Source of the DNA: LMUY01 sp965198565
Lineage (GTDB): Bacteria; Pseudomonadota; Alphaproteobacteria; Acetobacterales; Acetobacteraceae
Direction of reading: 5' to 3'
Assembly (NCBI GenBank): GCA_965198565.1
Contig: OZ240665.1
Coordinates: 2,356,001 to 2,420,000, forward strand
DNA: 64,000 nucleotides
Notes under the pieces: model-generated
Databases searched by the model: none
The model's input: the letters and a program-made list of their open reading frames with translations, nothing else
Told to the model about the DNA's origin: nothing
Program-made: the position numbers and the translations under genes
Shown: piece by piece, positions 35,964-45,931 of the stretch
Layout: the number at the start of each line of letters is the position of its first letter
Numbering within the stretch: the first letter of the stretch is position 1

Positions 35964-36233
35964 TTAGGCCGCCGCGCCGGTCCTCCGGGCGATCGTCTCC
36001 CGAACGTGGGCCGCCACTTCGTCGCCGGTCAGGTAGCCTAGGCGGTCACCTTCTTCCTGTGCGGCGAGCACGGAGGCGAGCAGCTGCGCCTTCGCCTCCG
36101 TGCGATGGCGCAGCAGGCCGACGCCGGCCCTCACCACCTCACCCATGTCGCGGTAGCGGCCGGCCGCTATCTCTTCGGCTGCGAACTGCTCCAGGTCGGG
36201 AGTGAGAGTCACGTTATCCATGACTGACATCAT
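35964..36233 (-). CDS. parD: ParD-like antitoxin
   Basis: This protein of about 89 residues reads VTLTPDLEQFAAEEIAAGRY and DMGEVVRAGVGLLRHRTEAK, a ribbon-helix-helix start followed by a helical toxin-neutralising tail, typical of ParD. Possible starts are ATG 36233, 36230 and 36221; the frame stays open far upstream, but the family begins here. It is expected to repress its own operon. Confidence 0.82.
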   Translation of the reverse strand: MMSVMDNVTLTPDLEQFAAEEIAAGRYRDMGEVVRAGVGLLRHRTEAKAQLLASVLAAQEEGDRLGYLTGDEVAAHVRETIARRTGAAA

Positions 36234-36351
36234 AGACGGGGCAGGGGCGTCCGGAAAGGACGGCGTGGCCCAGGAGCGTGCCGTCGAGCTCCAGCTCCTT
36301 GCTCCGCCTGCCCCTCCGGGCAGGACCAGGCCGCCGCGGTCGTGCGGCGCC

Positions 36352-36529
36352 TGGCCCGCGCCCACATCGTACCCGAGGCGCTGCTGGCCGCCCTGGATGG
36401 GCCGCTGGGCGGCGCCATTGCCACGGCCGCCTAGTACGCCGGCGGCGCCTTGTCCGAAGCGACGAAGCGGTCCTATGGGCGGGACTGGTTCAACTTCGCC
36501 GCGTGCTGCCGCCAGCAAACTGTCAATGC
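36352..36529 (+). pseudogene. Tyrosine integrase N-terminal stub (degraded)
   Basis: The plus-strand frame reads IVPEALLAALDGPLGGAIA, a TAG, then ALSEATKRSYGRDWFNFAA, which resembles the SAM-like DNA-binding N-terminus of phage-type integrases. It is cut by the Tn3-family terminal repeat at 36530, and no continuation is visible beyond 43038. Evidence is similarity by eye only. Confidence 0.45.
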
Positions 36530-36567
36530 GGCCAGAACTAACGAAACGTCCGGATTTGACAGTTAAG
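36530..36567 (+). repeat. Tn3-family inverted repeat, tnpA side
   Basis: This is 38 bp, the canonical Tn3 length, ending in TTAAG on the inside. It differs from the partner at 43001-43038 at one position (ACGTCC against ACGCCC). It lies 14 bp beyond the tnpA stop. Confidence 0.88.
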
Positions 36568-36581
36568 GGACAAACCAAGAA

Positions 36582-39563
36582 CTACGCTGCCTTACGGATG
36601 ATATCGGGGCTGGCTCGCAGCGGCTTCAATCCGACAGCGTTTTCCGACGCGCGCTCTTGGCTTCCCCAAACGTAGTCGCCTGTCAGGTTGATGTGCTCCC
36701 AGCCAAGCGGGGAGAGGTGGGCCAGGAGGTGGTCGGGGACATCTTCAAGCTGCCGTAGCGCTGCAACGGCGCTTTCGAGGTAGCGCGTATTCCACAGGAT
36801 GATCGCGGTGACGAGCAGGTTCAGGCCGGACGCGCGGTGCTGTTGGTTTTCATAGGTTCGGTCGCGGATTTCGCCGAGGCGATGGATGAAGACGGCGCGC
36901 GCCAAACTGTTGCGGGCCTCGCCCTTGTTGAGCTCCTGGCCAGTGCTGCGTCGCAGTTGGGGGTCGTCGATCCAGTCCAGGGTGAACAGCGTGCGCTCGA
37001 GGCGCCCCAGCTCACGCAGGGCGGCAGCAACGCCGTTCTGGCGGGGGTGAGAGGCGAGCTGACGCATGATGAGCGATGCCGTCACGCTGCCGGTGCGGAT
37101 GGATGCGCTCACGCGAAGAATTTCCGACCAATGGGCGCGGATCAGCTCCACGTTGATGCGGCCGGCGATCATTGCCTCCAACGCAGGGTACGCCGAGGGC
37201 TTGCCGAAACTGTAGAGCTTCCGGTGCTTGAGGTCGGGAATACGCGGGGCGAACTGGAACCCCAGCAGCGTGCAGAGGGCGAACACGTGGTCGGAATCGC
37301 CGCCGCCATCGGTGTGATGCCGGCGCACGGTGACCTCGCTCTGGTGATAGAGCAGGGCATCGAGCACGTGCAGAGCCTCGCTTGCTGTGGCCGCGATGAC
37401 TTTGGTGAAGAATGGGCCATAGCGGTCCGACAGGTGGGTGTAGATCTTGAACCCGGGTTTTTGGCCGTAATGAGCGTTCAGGTCGCTGGCGTCGCGGCCG
37501 AAGCCCGCGGCCTGGAAGAACTGGCCGTCTGATTAGGATGCGACGCCGGCTCCAAAATGCGCGGCGAAGGGCTCGCGCTGCTGCTGATTGACCAGGCATC
37601 GCAGCGCCAGAAGGTAGGTTTCCTCGCGGATGTGCCAATCCGAGGTCCAGGCGAGCTGACCGAGACTGCCGATGCTGCAGGCCTCGGCCATGCGGGTCAG
37701 GCCGAGATTCAGGCCGTCGGCGAGCAAGCCTGCAATCAGGATGCGTCCATCGGCGGCCGTCTCACCGCTACGCAGGTGGGTGAAGCAGTCTGGGAACATC
37801 GTCCAACCCGCCACCTCGGCCAGCAGATCGGTGATGCGGATGCGCGGCAGCATGGCATAGAGACGGCCGGCTAGGGCCTCGGCCTCAGGCGGCGTCGATT
37901 TCTCGATCGGCGATATCTTCAGCACGCCCTTGGTCAGCGTCACATCCGGCAGCTTGCCTTGCGTGGCGCGCGCATCGACGGCGGCGAGCCGATCGTGCAG
38001 CCTGGTGCGGCGGGTCGTGATGAAGGTATCGAAGTCCAATTCGACGGCGACCGGCACAGTGCCCTCTCGCCGGAGCTTTTCCATGGTTTCCCTCGAGACC
38101 AGGCGTTCTTCGAAAGACCTATATTGCCGGCTGCCCCTTACCCATACATCGCCGGCGCGTAGCCGGTCGCGCAGTTCGGACAGCACGCAGAGTTCGTAAT
38201 AACGATGGTTGATGGTGCCGCCGGGCATGACCTGTGCAGCCCAGCGCGGCCGGACAAACCCAGTCGGGACTGATTTCGGAAGAGGCTTGCCGGAACGGTT
38301 CATCTCGCGCAGCAATTCGATCGATCGTATCAGCGAAGCCACAGCCGGCACGCTTTCAAAGACGAACGCCTCCAGGAAGGCAGGCGACCATTTGCGGACG
38401 CCAGCGTAATGCTCGGCAAGGTTCGTGTATGCGTCGAATTCTTCCGGGCGAGCCAAGGCCTGAGCTTCGGCAACACTTGTGCAGAAGCTCTCCCACGACA
38501 TCAGCGCGATGATTGCGTCATAGCCATCCTGCTTGCGCTCGCGGCCGGCCACCAGCGCTGCACCGATGTTGGCGAATATGCGCACCTTGTCGTTGATCGC
38601 GCGCGCGTCGGTCTGGAAGGCCCGCGCATGCCGGTCCTCGGCTTTGCGGAACATCGCGCCCACCAGCCGGTCAAACAGATCGATCGCCTGATCAGTCAGA
38701 GTGGCGGAGATGTCGAGGCTGGTGGCCACCAATGTCGCATGTCGCCGTTGGCGTTCGTAGCCAGCAACATGCTGAACCGTTGTGCGGCCAGCCTCCCTGG
38801 CGAGTTGTGCCAAGCGGGCTTGGTGGACGAGATGACCGCGGCCGGGTTCGATACCGATGGCGCGCACATGCGCCAACCGTTCAATCACGCCGAGCATGGC
38901 CGAGGGCTTGGCCGATTCGGGCATCTGCCGCAACCAGGTCAGCCAGTTCTGGCCACCTGGTTCCCGACGCTTGGTCAAGGCATCGAGACGCCTTCGGTCC
39001 TCAGCGGATAGCCCACTGGTGAGCCGGCGATGGACCTCAGTTCGCGCCTTGTGGCGGACCTCTACGCAGAGACGCTCAAGGGCATCCGGGTAAGGCAAGG
39101 CGATCCGACGCTGTCTGCATTCCTCCAAGACAAGCCGCGCCATATGAATGAACCGCTCATCCTCGATGGCCAACGGCAGAAGCCATGCCGTGAGATCAGC
39201 CGCAGGGCGTGTGCCAAACGGACGCAGACGCAGCCTGTCCTGCAGCTCCACTGCATGGACGCGGCGGTTGCGTTCAGCGGCCAGATAGATGTCCACGGAA
39301 TCAGGAAGCACGCCTATCTGGTCAGCAACAAACTCAAGCATGGATCTTGGTGGCCGTTCCGCCGATCGCAGTGGCCGGCCGGGGTAACGCAGATAGCAGA
39401 GCATGACCGCATGGCCGAGCCGGTTGTGGTCGCCGCGGCAGCGTCGGATTGCGGTCAGGTCAGCGGCTGACAGCGTGTAATGGCGCACCAGGTCGCGCTG
39501 CTCAGTCGGCGGGTCGAACAATTCCGCGACCTGAGCTTCGGTCAAATGCTGTCGTCGCGCCAC
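36582..39563 (-). pseudogene. tnpA: Tn3-family transposase with one in-frame stop
   Basis: The frame spans 993 codons from GTG 39563, right after the tnpR TGA. A single TAA (37533-37535) interrupts it after HFGAGVAS. The same frame continues SDGQFFQAAGFG, HTDGGGDSDHVFAL, LLGFQFAPRI and NKGEARNSLARAVF to the normal C-terminus. Tn3 transposases usually read SSSDGQ here, so the stop replaces a Ser codon (TCA to TAA would suffice), two residues before the first catalytic Asp. Translation would end at 676 residues without any catalytic residue unless read through. Confidence 0.9.
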
Positions 39564-40222
39564 TCATGCCTCCTGCACCTTCAGGGCGGGAGACCATCCG
39601 ATCCGGGCCAAGGAGTCGAGCAAGGTGCTGCGTTTGATGCCAAACGTGCGGCAAGCCGCTGCCTTGGTGGCGCCGGCGTCCAGTGCCGCGACCACGGCGC
39701 CGAGCTTCTCCGCATCGATTGCCGACGGCCGGCCGCCGCGGCGGCCCCGTCGGCGTGCCGCCGCAAGCCCAGCCTGGACACGCTCCTGGATCAGCGCACG
39801 CTCGAACTGGGCAAGGGCGCCGAATATCTGGAACAGGAATTCCCCTTGCGGCGTAGTTGTGTCCATCTGCTCAGTCAGCGATCGAAAGGCGATGCCCCGC
39901 GTTTTGAAATCCGTCACCGTGGTCAGCAGATGCGGCAACGACCGACCGAGCCGATCCAGCTTCCACACCACCAGGCAATCTCCGGGCCGAATGAAGGCGA
40001 GCGCGCATGCCAGACCGGCTCGGTCGCCGCGGCTGCCACTGGCCCGATCTTCGAACAGGTGACGTTCATCGACCCCGGCAGCCAGAAGAGCGTCATGCGC
40101 ATTCCGACGATTGCAGCCATCGGTTCCGATTGAAACCAGCCATTGATTCTGATCGAAGCCAGCCGGGCATTCCGATGATCCCAGCCGGGTAGCAGCACGT
40201 GTCGCGAGCGGGTGAAGTTGGG

Positions 40223-40984
40223 CTACTGAACGGCGGCTTCGTCAAGCCTGGCTTTGGCGGCGCGCAGCTTTCGCATGCTCTCTCCTTTCAGTTCGAGGCG
40301 GTGTGCCCCGTGCACCAGCCGGTCCAGCACCGCGTCGGCGATGGTGGGATTGCCGATATGCTCGTGCCAGCGCTCCACCGGCACCTGGCTGGTGACGATG
40401 GTGGAGGCGCGGTCGTGCCGATCGTCGACGATCTCCATCAGGTCGCGCCGCTGTTCGGCCGTCAGCGGCGTAATGGCCCAGTCGTCCAGGATCAGCAGCT
40501 GCACCCGCGCCAAGTTCTTCAGCATGCGGCCGTAGCGTCCATCGCCGCGGGCTACACCGAGACCTTCGAGGAGCCGAGGCACGCGCTGATACAGCACGGA
40601 GCGATTGTCGCGACAGGCTCGGTGTCCGAGGGCGCAGGACAGCCACGTTTTGCCGGTGCCGGTCGGCCCGGTGACGAGTAAATCCTGATGGCGTTCAATC
40701 CACTCACCGCCTGTCAGCTTCTGGAACAGGGTGCGATCGAGGCCGCGGACGGCGCGGTGATCAACGTCCTCCGGCGTCGCCTGCTGGCGGAGCCCGGCGA
40801 ACCGCAACCGGGTGGCCCATCGCTTGCTGTCGCGTTCGAGCGCTTCACGCTCGACCAGCATGGCCAAGCGGTCCTCAAAGCCGAGATCGGCGGCGTCGGC
40901 GTGACGCCGTTGTTCCTCGAGTGCCTTGGCCATGCCGGCGAGACCGAGTTCGCGCAGGCGGTCCGTGGTGGGATGGGTCAGCAT
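40223..40984 (-). CDS. istB: IstB helper ATPase (copy B)
   Basis: This 253-residue protein is identical in translation to the copy at 8508-9269, with Walker A TGPTGTGKTW and Walker B LLILDDW. ATG 40984 is preceded by GAGGAGAG. Confidence 0.92.
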   Translation of the reverse strand: MLTHPTTDRLRELGLAGMAKALEEQRRHADAADLGFEDRLAMLVEREALERDSKRWATRLRFAGLRQQATPEDVDHRAVRGLDRTLFQKLTGGEWIERHQDLLVTGPTGTGKTWLSCALGHRACRDNRSVLYQRVPRLLEGLGVARGDGRYGRMLKNLARVQLLILDDWAITPLTAEQRRDLMEIVDDRHDRASTIVTSQVPVERWHEHIGNPTIADAVLDRLVHGAHRLELKGESMRKLRAAKARLDEAAVQ

Positions 40985-40994
40985 GGTGCTCTCC

Positions 40995-42551
40995 TCAATG
41001 ATAGTAGCCGCTGCCGCGGATGTTCTCGTGCTGGACGGGCAGCTCGTCCGGCACGGGTTCGGGGCGGTAGGCCCGGTCCAGTCCGTTGCGCAGGATCGAC
41101 TGCACGGAGCCGTAGGTCCGCGCACCGATGTCCATGCCGCGCTGGCAGGCTGCTTCCAGCCGCTCGGGGCCATAGCTGCGCACCAGCCGCAGGATACCCA
41201 GGCATGCCCGGAAGCCCTGCTCCGGATGCGGCTTGGCGGCCAGGATACGCTCCACCAGGGCGATGGTGGACGGCCCGATCGCCTCGGCCTCGCGCAGCAG
41301 CCGGGTCGGCGTCCATTCAGCGTGGCGGCGATGCGCGCTAGGCATGTGCTCGGCGATCGTGGTGTGCCGGTGCTGCCGCGGATTGCGGACGTGGCAAGCG
41401 ACGCGGTTGCCCTGGTGGAACAGCTCGATGGTCTGGTCGGTGATGCGGGCCTCGATCACCTCGCGCATCAGGCGGTAAGGCACCGAGTAGAAATGCCCGT
41501 GCACCTCGACGTGGTAGTCCAAACCCGCCCGGCAGCGCCGCCATTCGGCGTAGGCATATGGCTCCGCCGGCATCGGCAGCAGTGCGGCACGCTCGATCGC
41601 GTCGAACAGCGCCCGCCGGGTCGTACCCAGATGGCGCATGGGGCGGTCGTTGAGGTCGGCAATCAGCTCGCTGATCGCGCCGTTCAGCTCGGCCAAGGAG
41701 AAGAACCGGCGATGCCGCAGCCGGGCAAGCACCCAGCGCTGCACCACCTGGACGGCAACCTCGACCTTGGCCTTGTCGCGCGGCCGCCGCACTCGCGCTG
41801 GCAGGACCGCCGTGCCGTAATGGCTCGCCATATCCTGATAGGTGCGGCTGATCCCCGGCTCATAGCGGCTGGCCGCGGTGACGCCCGCCTTAAGGTTGTC
41901 GCAGACAAGCTGCCGGGCGACACCGCCAAAGCTGGCGAACGCCCCCACATGGCAGCCAACCCAGTCCGGCAGCGACTGCGTCCAGCGCGCTTCGGCGTAG
42001 GTGAGGTTGGACGCGCCGAGCACTGCGACAAACACCTGCGCCCGCCGCACCTCGCCCGTGGCGCCGTCGATCACCTCCACCGTTTGCCCGGCATAGTCGA
42101 CAAACATCCGCTCACCGGCCGGGTGGGTCTGACGCATCGTCGGCGACAACCGTCCGCGCCAGTCGGCGTGCAGGTCACAGAAGCGGCTGTAGCCATATCC
42201 CTCCGGTTGCCCGCTCCGATACTCCTCCCACAACAGCAGCAGGGTGACACCGGGCTTACGTAGCTCGGCATGGATACGAGGCCAGTCCGGCTGCGGGCGC
42301 GCTGGCTCGGACATGAACGGTGGCGTGAACAGCTTGCGCTCCAACGCCACGTCGTCCAGCGCCGCTGGCACCGGCCAGGTGATGCCAACCACGGCGGCAC
42401 GGCGCAGATACTCGGCCACGGTGTAGCGGCTGACGCCGACCATGGCCGCGATCTGGTGGCCGCTATGGCCGCAGACGTGTTTGAGACGAAGGACTTCTCG
42501 AACCTGACGCATGAACAGTCTCTGGCCTGGCATGGCACTCCCCGGGATCAA
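40995..42551 (-). CDS. istA: IstA transposase (copy B)
   Basis: This 518-residue IS21 transposase is identical in translation to copy A at 9280-10836, with a complete DDE core (MFVDYAGQ, LVCDNLKAG, RDKAKVEV). Two intact copies mean the element can move and can act in trans. Confidence 0.92.
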   Translation of the reverse strand: MIPGSAMPGQRLFMRQVREVLRLKHVCGHSGHQIAAMVGVSRYTVAEYLRRAAVVGITWPVPAALDDVALERKLFTPPFMSEPARPQPDWPRIHAELRKPGVTLLLLWEEYRSGQPEGYGYSRFCDLHADWRGRLSPTMRQTHPAGERMFVDYAGQTVEVIDGATGEVRRAQVFVAVLGASNLTYAEARWTQSLPDWVGCHVGAFASFGGVARQLVCDNLKAGVTAASRYEPGISRTYQDMASHYGTAVLPARVRRPRDKAKVEVAVQVVQRWVLARLRHRRFFSLAELNGAISELIADLNDRPMRHLGTTRRALFDAIERAALLPMPAEPYAYAEWRRCRAGLDYHVEVHGHFYSVPYRLMREVIEARITDQTIELFHQGNRVACHVRNPRQHRHTTIAEHMPSAHRRHAEWTPTRLLREAEAIGPSTIALVERILAAKPHPEQGFRACLGILRLVRSYGPERLEAACQRGMDIGARTYGSVQSILRNGLDRAYRPEPVPDELPVQHENIRGSGYYH

Positions 42552-42780
42552 TAGGGAGCAACCATGCCGTCGGTGAATGACTGCTCGCGAACCATGCCAC
42601 CCCAGCCCTCTCAGGGGTGGCTGGAATGCGTCGGAATCACCGGCTGGCTTGCGTCGGAATCACCGGCTGGAATGGATCGGAATCGCCGGCTGGTTTGCGT
42701 CGGAATACGCAAGCGTCACGCTGCAGGTCGAGCACCTGCCGGTCGGTCTCGGTCGAAACCCGCATATAGCCGACCAGCAT

Positions 42781-43000
42781 GTGCGGAAAACATCCTCAAT
42801 GGGGTTTCCGCACAGTGCTCCATTCCGACAGGGTTTGTCGTGCAGTTTTTCGAGCAAAAACCAGCCTGGGAGAGGCGGCGCAAAGGCCCAACGGAAATCA
42901 GGTGTTTTCCGTCAGGCCACCTTCAGCCCAAAACAGGTGAAAGACGCCCAAAAGCCCGGGCGGCCTGGAGAAACAAGCCAGCGGGTTCCGGGTTTGTCCC
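42781..43000. promoter_or_regulatory. Putative Tn3 resolution (res) and promoter region
   Basis: These are 220 non-coding bp between the tnpR start and the terminal repeat. They contain the inverted repeat TGTGCGGAAA ... TTTCCGCACA (about 42780-42815) and a second one, GGAAATCAGGTGTTTTCC (about 42893-42911). In Tn3 elements whose tnpR and tnpA are codirectional, the res subsites and promoter lie upstream of tnpR, so I place them here by position; subsites were not individually confirmed. Confidence 0.5.
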
Positions 43001-43038
43001 CTTAACTGTCAAATCCGGGCGTTTCGTTAGTTCTGGCC
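43001..43038 (-). repeat. Tn3-family inverted repeat, tnpR side
   Basis: This is the inverted partner of 36530-36567, 37 of 38 positions identical. It marks the outer end of the transposon next to the TetR gene. Confidence 0.88.
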
Positions 43039-43134
43039 GGATCATTCAGAAGGGTCCAAACGACCTCTTTCGCTGCCATCGCCATTGCTGCTCTCCACTG
43101 CCGCACAACGCCACGATCTGCAGTGCCGGACTTA

Positions 43135-43223
43135 CGGACCGTCCGGTCTATAACTATGGAATCTTGGTTCTCTTGTCAACGATATCTGGAGTGCTTATTC
43201 TATAAAATAGTTCGAGAGGTGAA
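43135..43223 (+). promoter_or_regulatory. Promoter and putative operator of the interrupted TetR gene
   Basis: The palindrome CGGAC-C-GTCCG at 43135-43145 is followed by a -35-like TTGTCA (43173-43178) and, 17 bp on, a -10-like TATTCT (43196-43201). GAGAGGTGAA precedes the ATG at 43224. Autoregulation through the palindrome is inferred, as is common for TetR genes. Confidence 0.55.
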
Positions 43224-45112
43224 ATGGCGCGTACAGGACGACCGCGAGAGTTCGATAGGGACAGCGCGCTTGTTGCCGCCATGCAGATCTTCTGGCGGCA
43301 GGGCTACGAGTCGACCTCGCTGCACCAGCTTAGGGAGGTGATGGGCGGCCTTTCGGCGGCAAGCTTCTACGGCGCTTTTGGCTCCAAGGAGAGCCTCTAC
43401 CGCGAGGCGCTGGCACGCTACCTCAACACGCACGGGCAAGTGGTGGCGCCCCTGTACGACGAGACCCTCAAGCCACGCGATGCTTTGGAACAGGCGCTTC
43501 GCCGTTCGGCAAGGATGCAGACCGACGAAAGGCTGCCGCAGGGCTGCATGATTGTTCTGTCCGCCGCCAACGCTTCACCGGAAAACAACCACCTGCAGGC
43601 GTTTGTCGCTGCCGAACGGCAACGCACCCGCACCGCCATCCGGCATTGCATCGAGCGAGCTGTGGTATCCGGTGAGTTGCAGCCGGATGCTGACGCCGAA
43701 GGGTTGGCTACATTGACCGAAGCGCTGCTCGTTGGCATGTCGGTTCAGGCCCGCGACGGCGTTTCACACAGCGCGATCGAAGCTGCGGTTTCGAGACTGC
43801 TTCAACTATGGGACATGAGTCGGGGCAACTTCTCCAAACCTTTACCCGCGATTGCGTCCGTCAAGCTGGTGTAAAATCCGGTGTAGTTGAGGTGGCCATT
43901 GGTCAGGCGGCTATGGTGGCGATCTCATTGGGTATAGCGTCGATAGTCGGCGGTATGAGTTCGGCCATGGCCTCGGTCTGCATGTAGCGGTGCTGGAGTT
44001 GCCACTCGTCGTTGGCCTCCAGCAGCACCGCGCCAATCAGCCTGATGATAGCGCCCTCGTTTGGAAAGATGCCGACGACGTCGGCCCGGCGTTTGACCTC
44101 CTTGTTAAGCCGTTCGATCGGGTTGGTGCTGTGGATCTTCACCCGGTGCTGGGCGGGGAAGTTCATGTAGGCCAGCACGTCGGCCTCGCTCTCGTCGATG
44201 AACGCACCGAGCTTCGGCCATTTGTCGCGGAGTTGGTCGGCGACGTGACGCATGGTCTGGGTGGCGTTCTGATGGTCCAACTGGGTGAATGCCTGGCGAA
44301 GAGCGGCCGATACCATGTTCTGCTGGCCTTTCGGCACGTAGGCCTGTGCATTGCGCATCCAGTGAACGCGGCATCTTTGCCACGTGGAGCCCAGCACCCG
44401 GCGGATCGCAGCCTTCAGGCCTTCGTGCGCGTCTGAGATGACGAGCTTGGTGCCGCGCAGGCCCCGCTTGACCAGGCTCTTGAGGAACGTCGACCAGAAC
44501 ATCTCCGCCTCCGAAGGCCCGATGTGCAGGCCAACAATCTCGCGCTTGCCCTCGGTGTTCACGGCCACAGCGATTATCACCGCCACCGTCCTGATCTGCC
44601 CACCCTCACGCTGCTTGAGGTAGGTGGCATCCAGCCAGAGATAAGGCCAATCGCCGACAAGAGGGCGTTCGAGAAAGGCATTCACCCGATCGTCGATGTC
44701 CTTGCACAGCTTGCTCACCGTGCTCTTGCTGATCCCTGCCAGGCCCATCGCCTGCACCAGGTCATCCACCCGCCGCGTCGACACGCCGCCGATCCACGCT
44801 TCCTGGATTACCGCCACCAGGGCCTTCTCGGACGTCTTGCGGGGCTCCAGAAACGGCGGGAAGTAGCTGCCCTGGCGCAGCTTGGGGATGCGGAGCTGCA
44901 GGCTGCCCAGCCGCGTGTCCAGCGTCCGGTCGCGGTAGCCGTTGCGATAGGTCGCCCGCTCGGCCGTGCGCTCGTGCCGTCCGGCGCCGATCAGCCCCTC
45001 TACGTCCGTCTCCATCAGCAACTGCACCACAGCCTCGTATCCCTCTGCCGTGGGCCGTCTGGGTTTGAGCCTCCTGCCGCCGTAAGGAGCTCCTTAAGGC
45101 GGCCGTTGAGGT

Positions 45113-45529
45113 ATGCGGATGGATGGCGTGGTGGAGATCATCACCGGGCGAGAGCGTCGGCGGCGCTGGAGCCTGCAGGACATGGTGCGGATCGTTGCTG
45201 AGACCAACGAGCCGGGTTCGATGATCCGTGCCGTAGCCGCCCGGCATGGCGTCTGCGAGAGCCTGTTGTTCACGTGGCGTCGCCAGGCGCGTGAGGGCCT
45301 GCTGGGGCCGGCTGCGGAGAGCCCCGTGTTCGTGCCGGTGCAGGCTCTCACGTCGGCAAGCACGGCGGTCGCACCGCTTGATGAGAGATCGCGCCCGGCA
45401 TCGGCATCGCGGTCCGTGGGTGCGCCTGGTCTGATCGAGATTGAGCTTGGCAACGGGCGTCAGGTCCGCGTCGGCAGCGATGTGAACCTGGCCGCCCTGC
45501 GGCGCGTGCTGGCGGCGTTGCGCGAGTGA
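45113..45529 (+). CDS. tnpA: IS66 TnpA accessory protein
   Basis: This 138-residue protein has an N-terminal helix-turn-helix (WSLQDMVRIVAETNEPGSMI, AARHGVCESLLFTWRRQ), as in IS66 OrfA/TnpA, and a C-terminal IEIELGNGRQVRVGSDV motif. It overlaps tnpB by ATGA-type coupling (45526-45529). Confidence 0.92.
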   Translation: MRMDGVVEIITGRERRRRWSLQDMVRIVAETNEPGSMIRAVAARHGVCESLLFTWRRQAREGLLGPAAESPVFVPVQALTSASTAVAPLDERSRPASASRSVGAPGLIEIELGNGRQVRVGSDVNLAALRRVLAALRE

Positions 45530-45873
45530 TCCCGATTGCCAGCAGCGTGCGGATATGGCTGGCGACGGGCCACACGGACATGCGCCGCGGTATGCCGGGT
45601 CTCGCGCTGCTCGTGCAGGAGGGGCTCGGCCGGGATCCGTTCGCGGGTGATGTCTTCGTCTTTCGGGGTCGCAGCGGATCGCTGTTGAAGGCGGTTTGGC
45701 ACGATGGCCTCGGCCTGTCGCTTTATGCCAAGCGTCTGGACCGCGGACGCTTCGTGTGGCCACAAACAGTGGATGGCGTGGTGGCGCTGACAGCCGGTCA
45801 GATGAGCTATCTGCTCGAGGGGATCGACTGGCGCAACCCGCAGCAGACCTGGCGTCCGCAATCGGCAGGATAG
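45526..45873 (+). CDS. tnpB: IS66 TnpB (Orf2)
   Basis: This 115-residue IS66 Orf2-like protein reads VRIWLATGHTDMRRGMPGLA, DPFAGDVFVFRGRSGSLLK and DRGRFVWPQT, hallmarks of the family. It is required with TnpA and TnpC for transposition in studied IS66 elements. It starts 4 bp before the tnpA end. This is not the RuvC-type TnpB of IS200/IS605. Confidence 0.94.
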   Translation: MIPIASSVRIWLATGHTDMRRGMPGLALLVQEGLGRDPFAGDVFVFRGRSGSLLKAVWHDGLGLSLYAKRLDRGRFVWPQTVDGVVALTAGQMSYLLEGIDWRNPQQTWRPQSAG

Positions 45874-45931
45874 CCGCCACGAGCTGCTGAAAACAGTACC
45901 ACGGCGACCTGGTTCGTGATTCAATACCAGC

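Larger units (their letters stand above)
40096..42711 (-). mobile_element. IS21-family element, copy B, inserted in tnpR
   Basis: This 2616-bp copy has the same length and ends as copy A (8381-10996) and the same gene order. The 7-bp duplication AGCGTCA flanks it (40089-40095 and 42712-42718), so this insertion is unrearranged. The one base difference noticed from copy A is a silent change in istB near 40742. Confidence 0.95.
39564..42780 (-). pseudogene. tnpR: Tn3 resolvase gene split by IS21 copy B
   Basis: The N-terminus MLVGYMRVSTETDRQVLDLQ starts at 42780 and runs to 42719; the rest lies at 40095-39564. Removing the IS21 copy and one AGCGTCA duplication gives a continuous serine recombinase of about 197 residues: LQRDALLAAGVDERHLFED, WKLDRLGRSLPHLL, FGALAQFERALIQERV and a C-terminal helix-turn-helix. 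The catalytic Ser (RVST) is on the severed N-terminal piece, so no active resolvase can be made. Confidence 0.92.
36530..43038 (-). mobile_element. Cryptic Tn3-family transposon carrying an IS21 insert
   Basis: The 38-bp terminal inverted repeats (36530-36567 and 43001-43038) begin GGCCAGAACTAACG and end CAGTTAAG with one mismatch; the match continues inward for about 10 bp. Inside are tnpR and tnpA on the minus strand and a resolution region, but no cargo. Without the IS21 copy it is about 3.9 kb. Flanks (caatgc and ggatca) show no 5-bp duplication. Both transposition genes are broken. Confidence 0.88.

Noticed and set aside
45526..45873. TnpB as an OMEGA/Cas12-like RNA-guided nuclease
   Set aside because: This is the 115-residue IS66 Orf2, unrelated to IS200/IS605 TnpB; no RuvC motifs.
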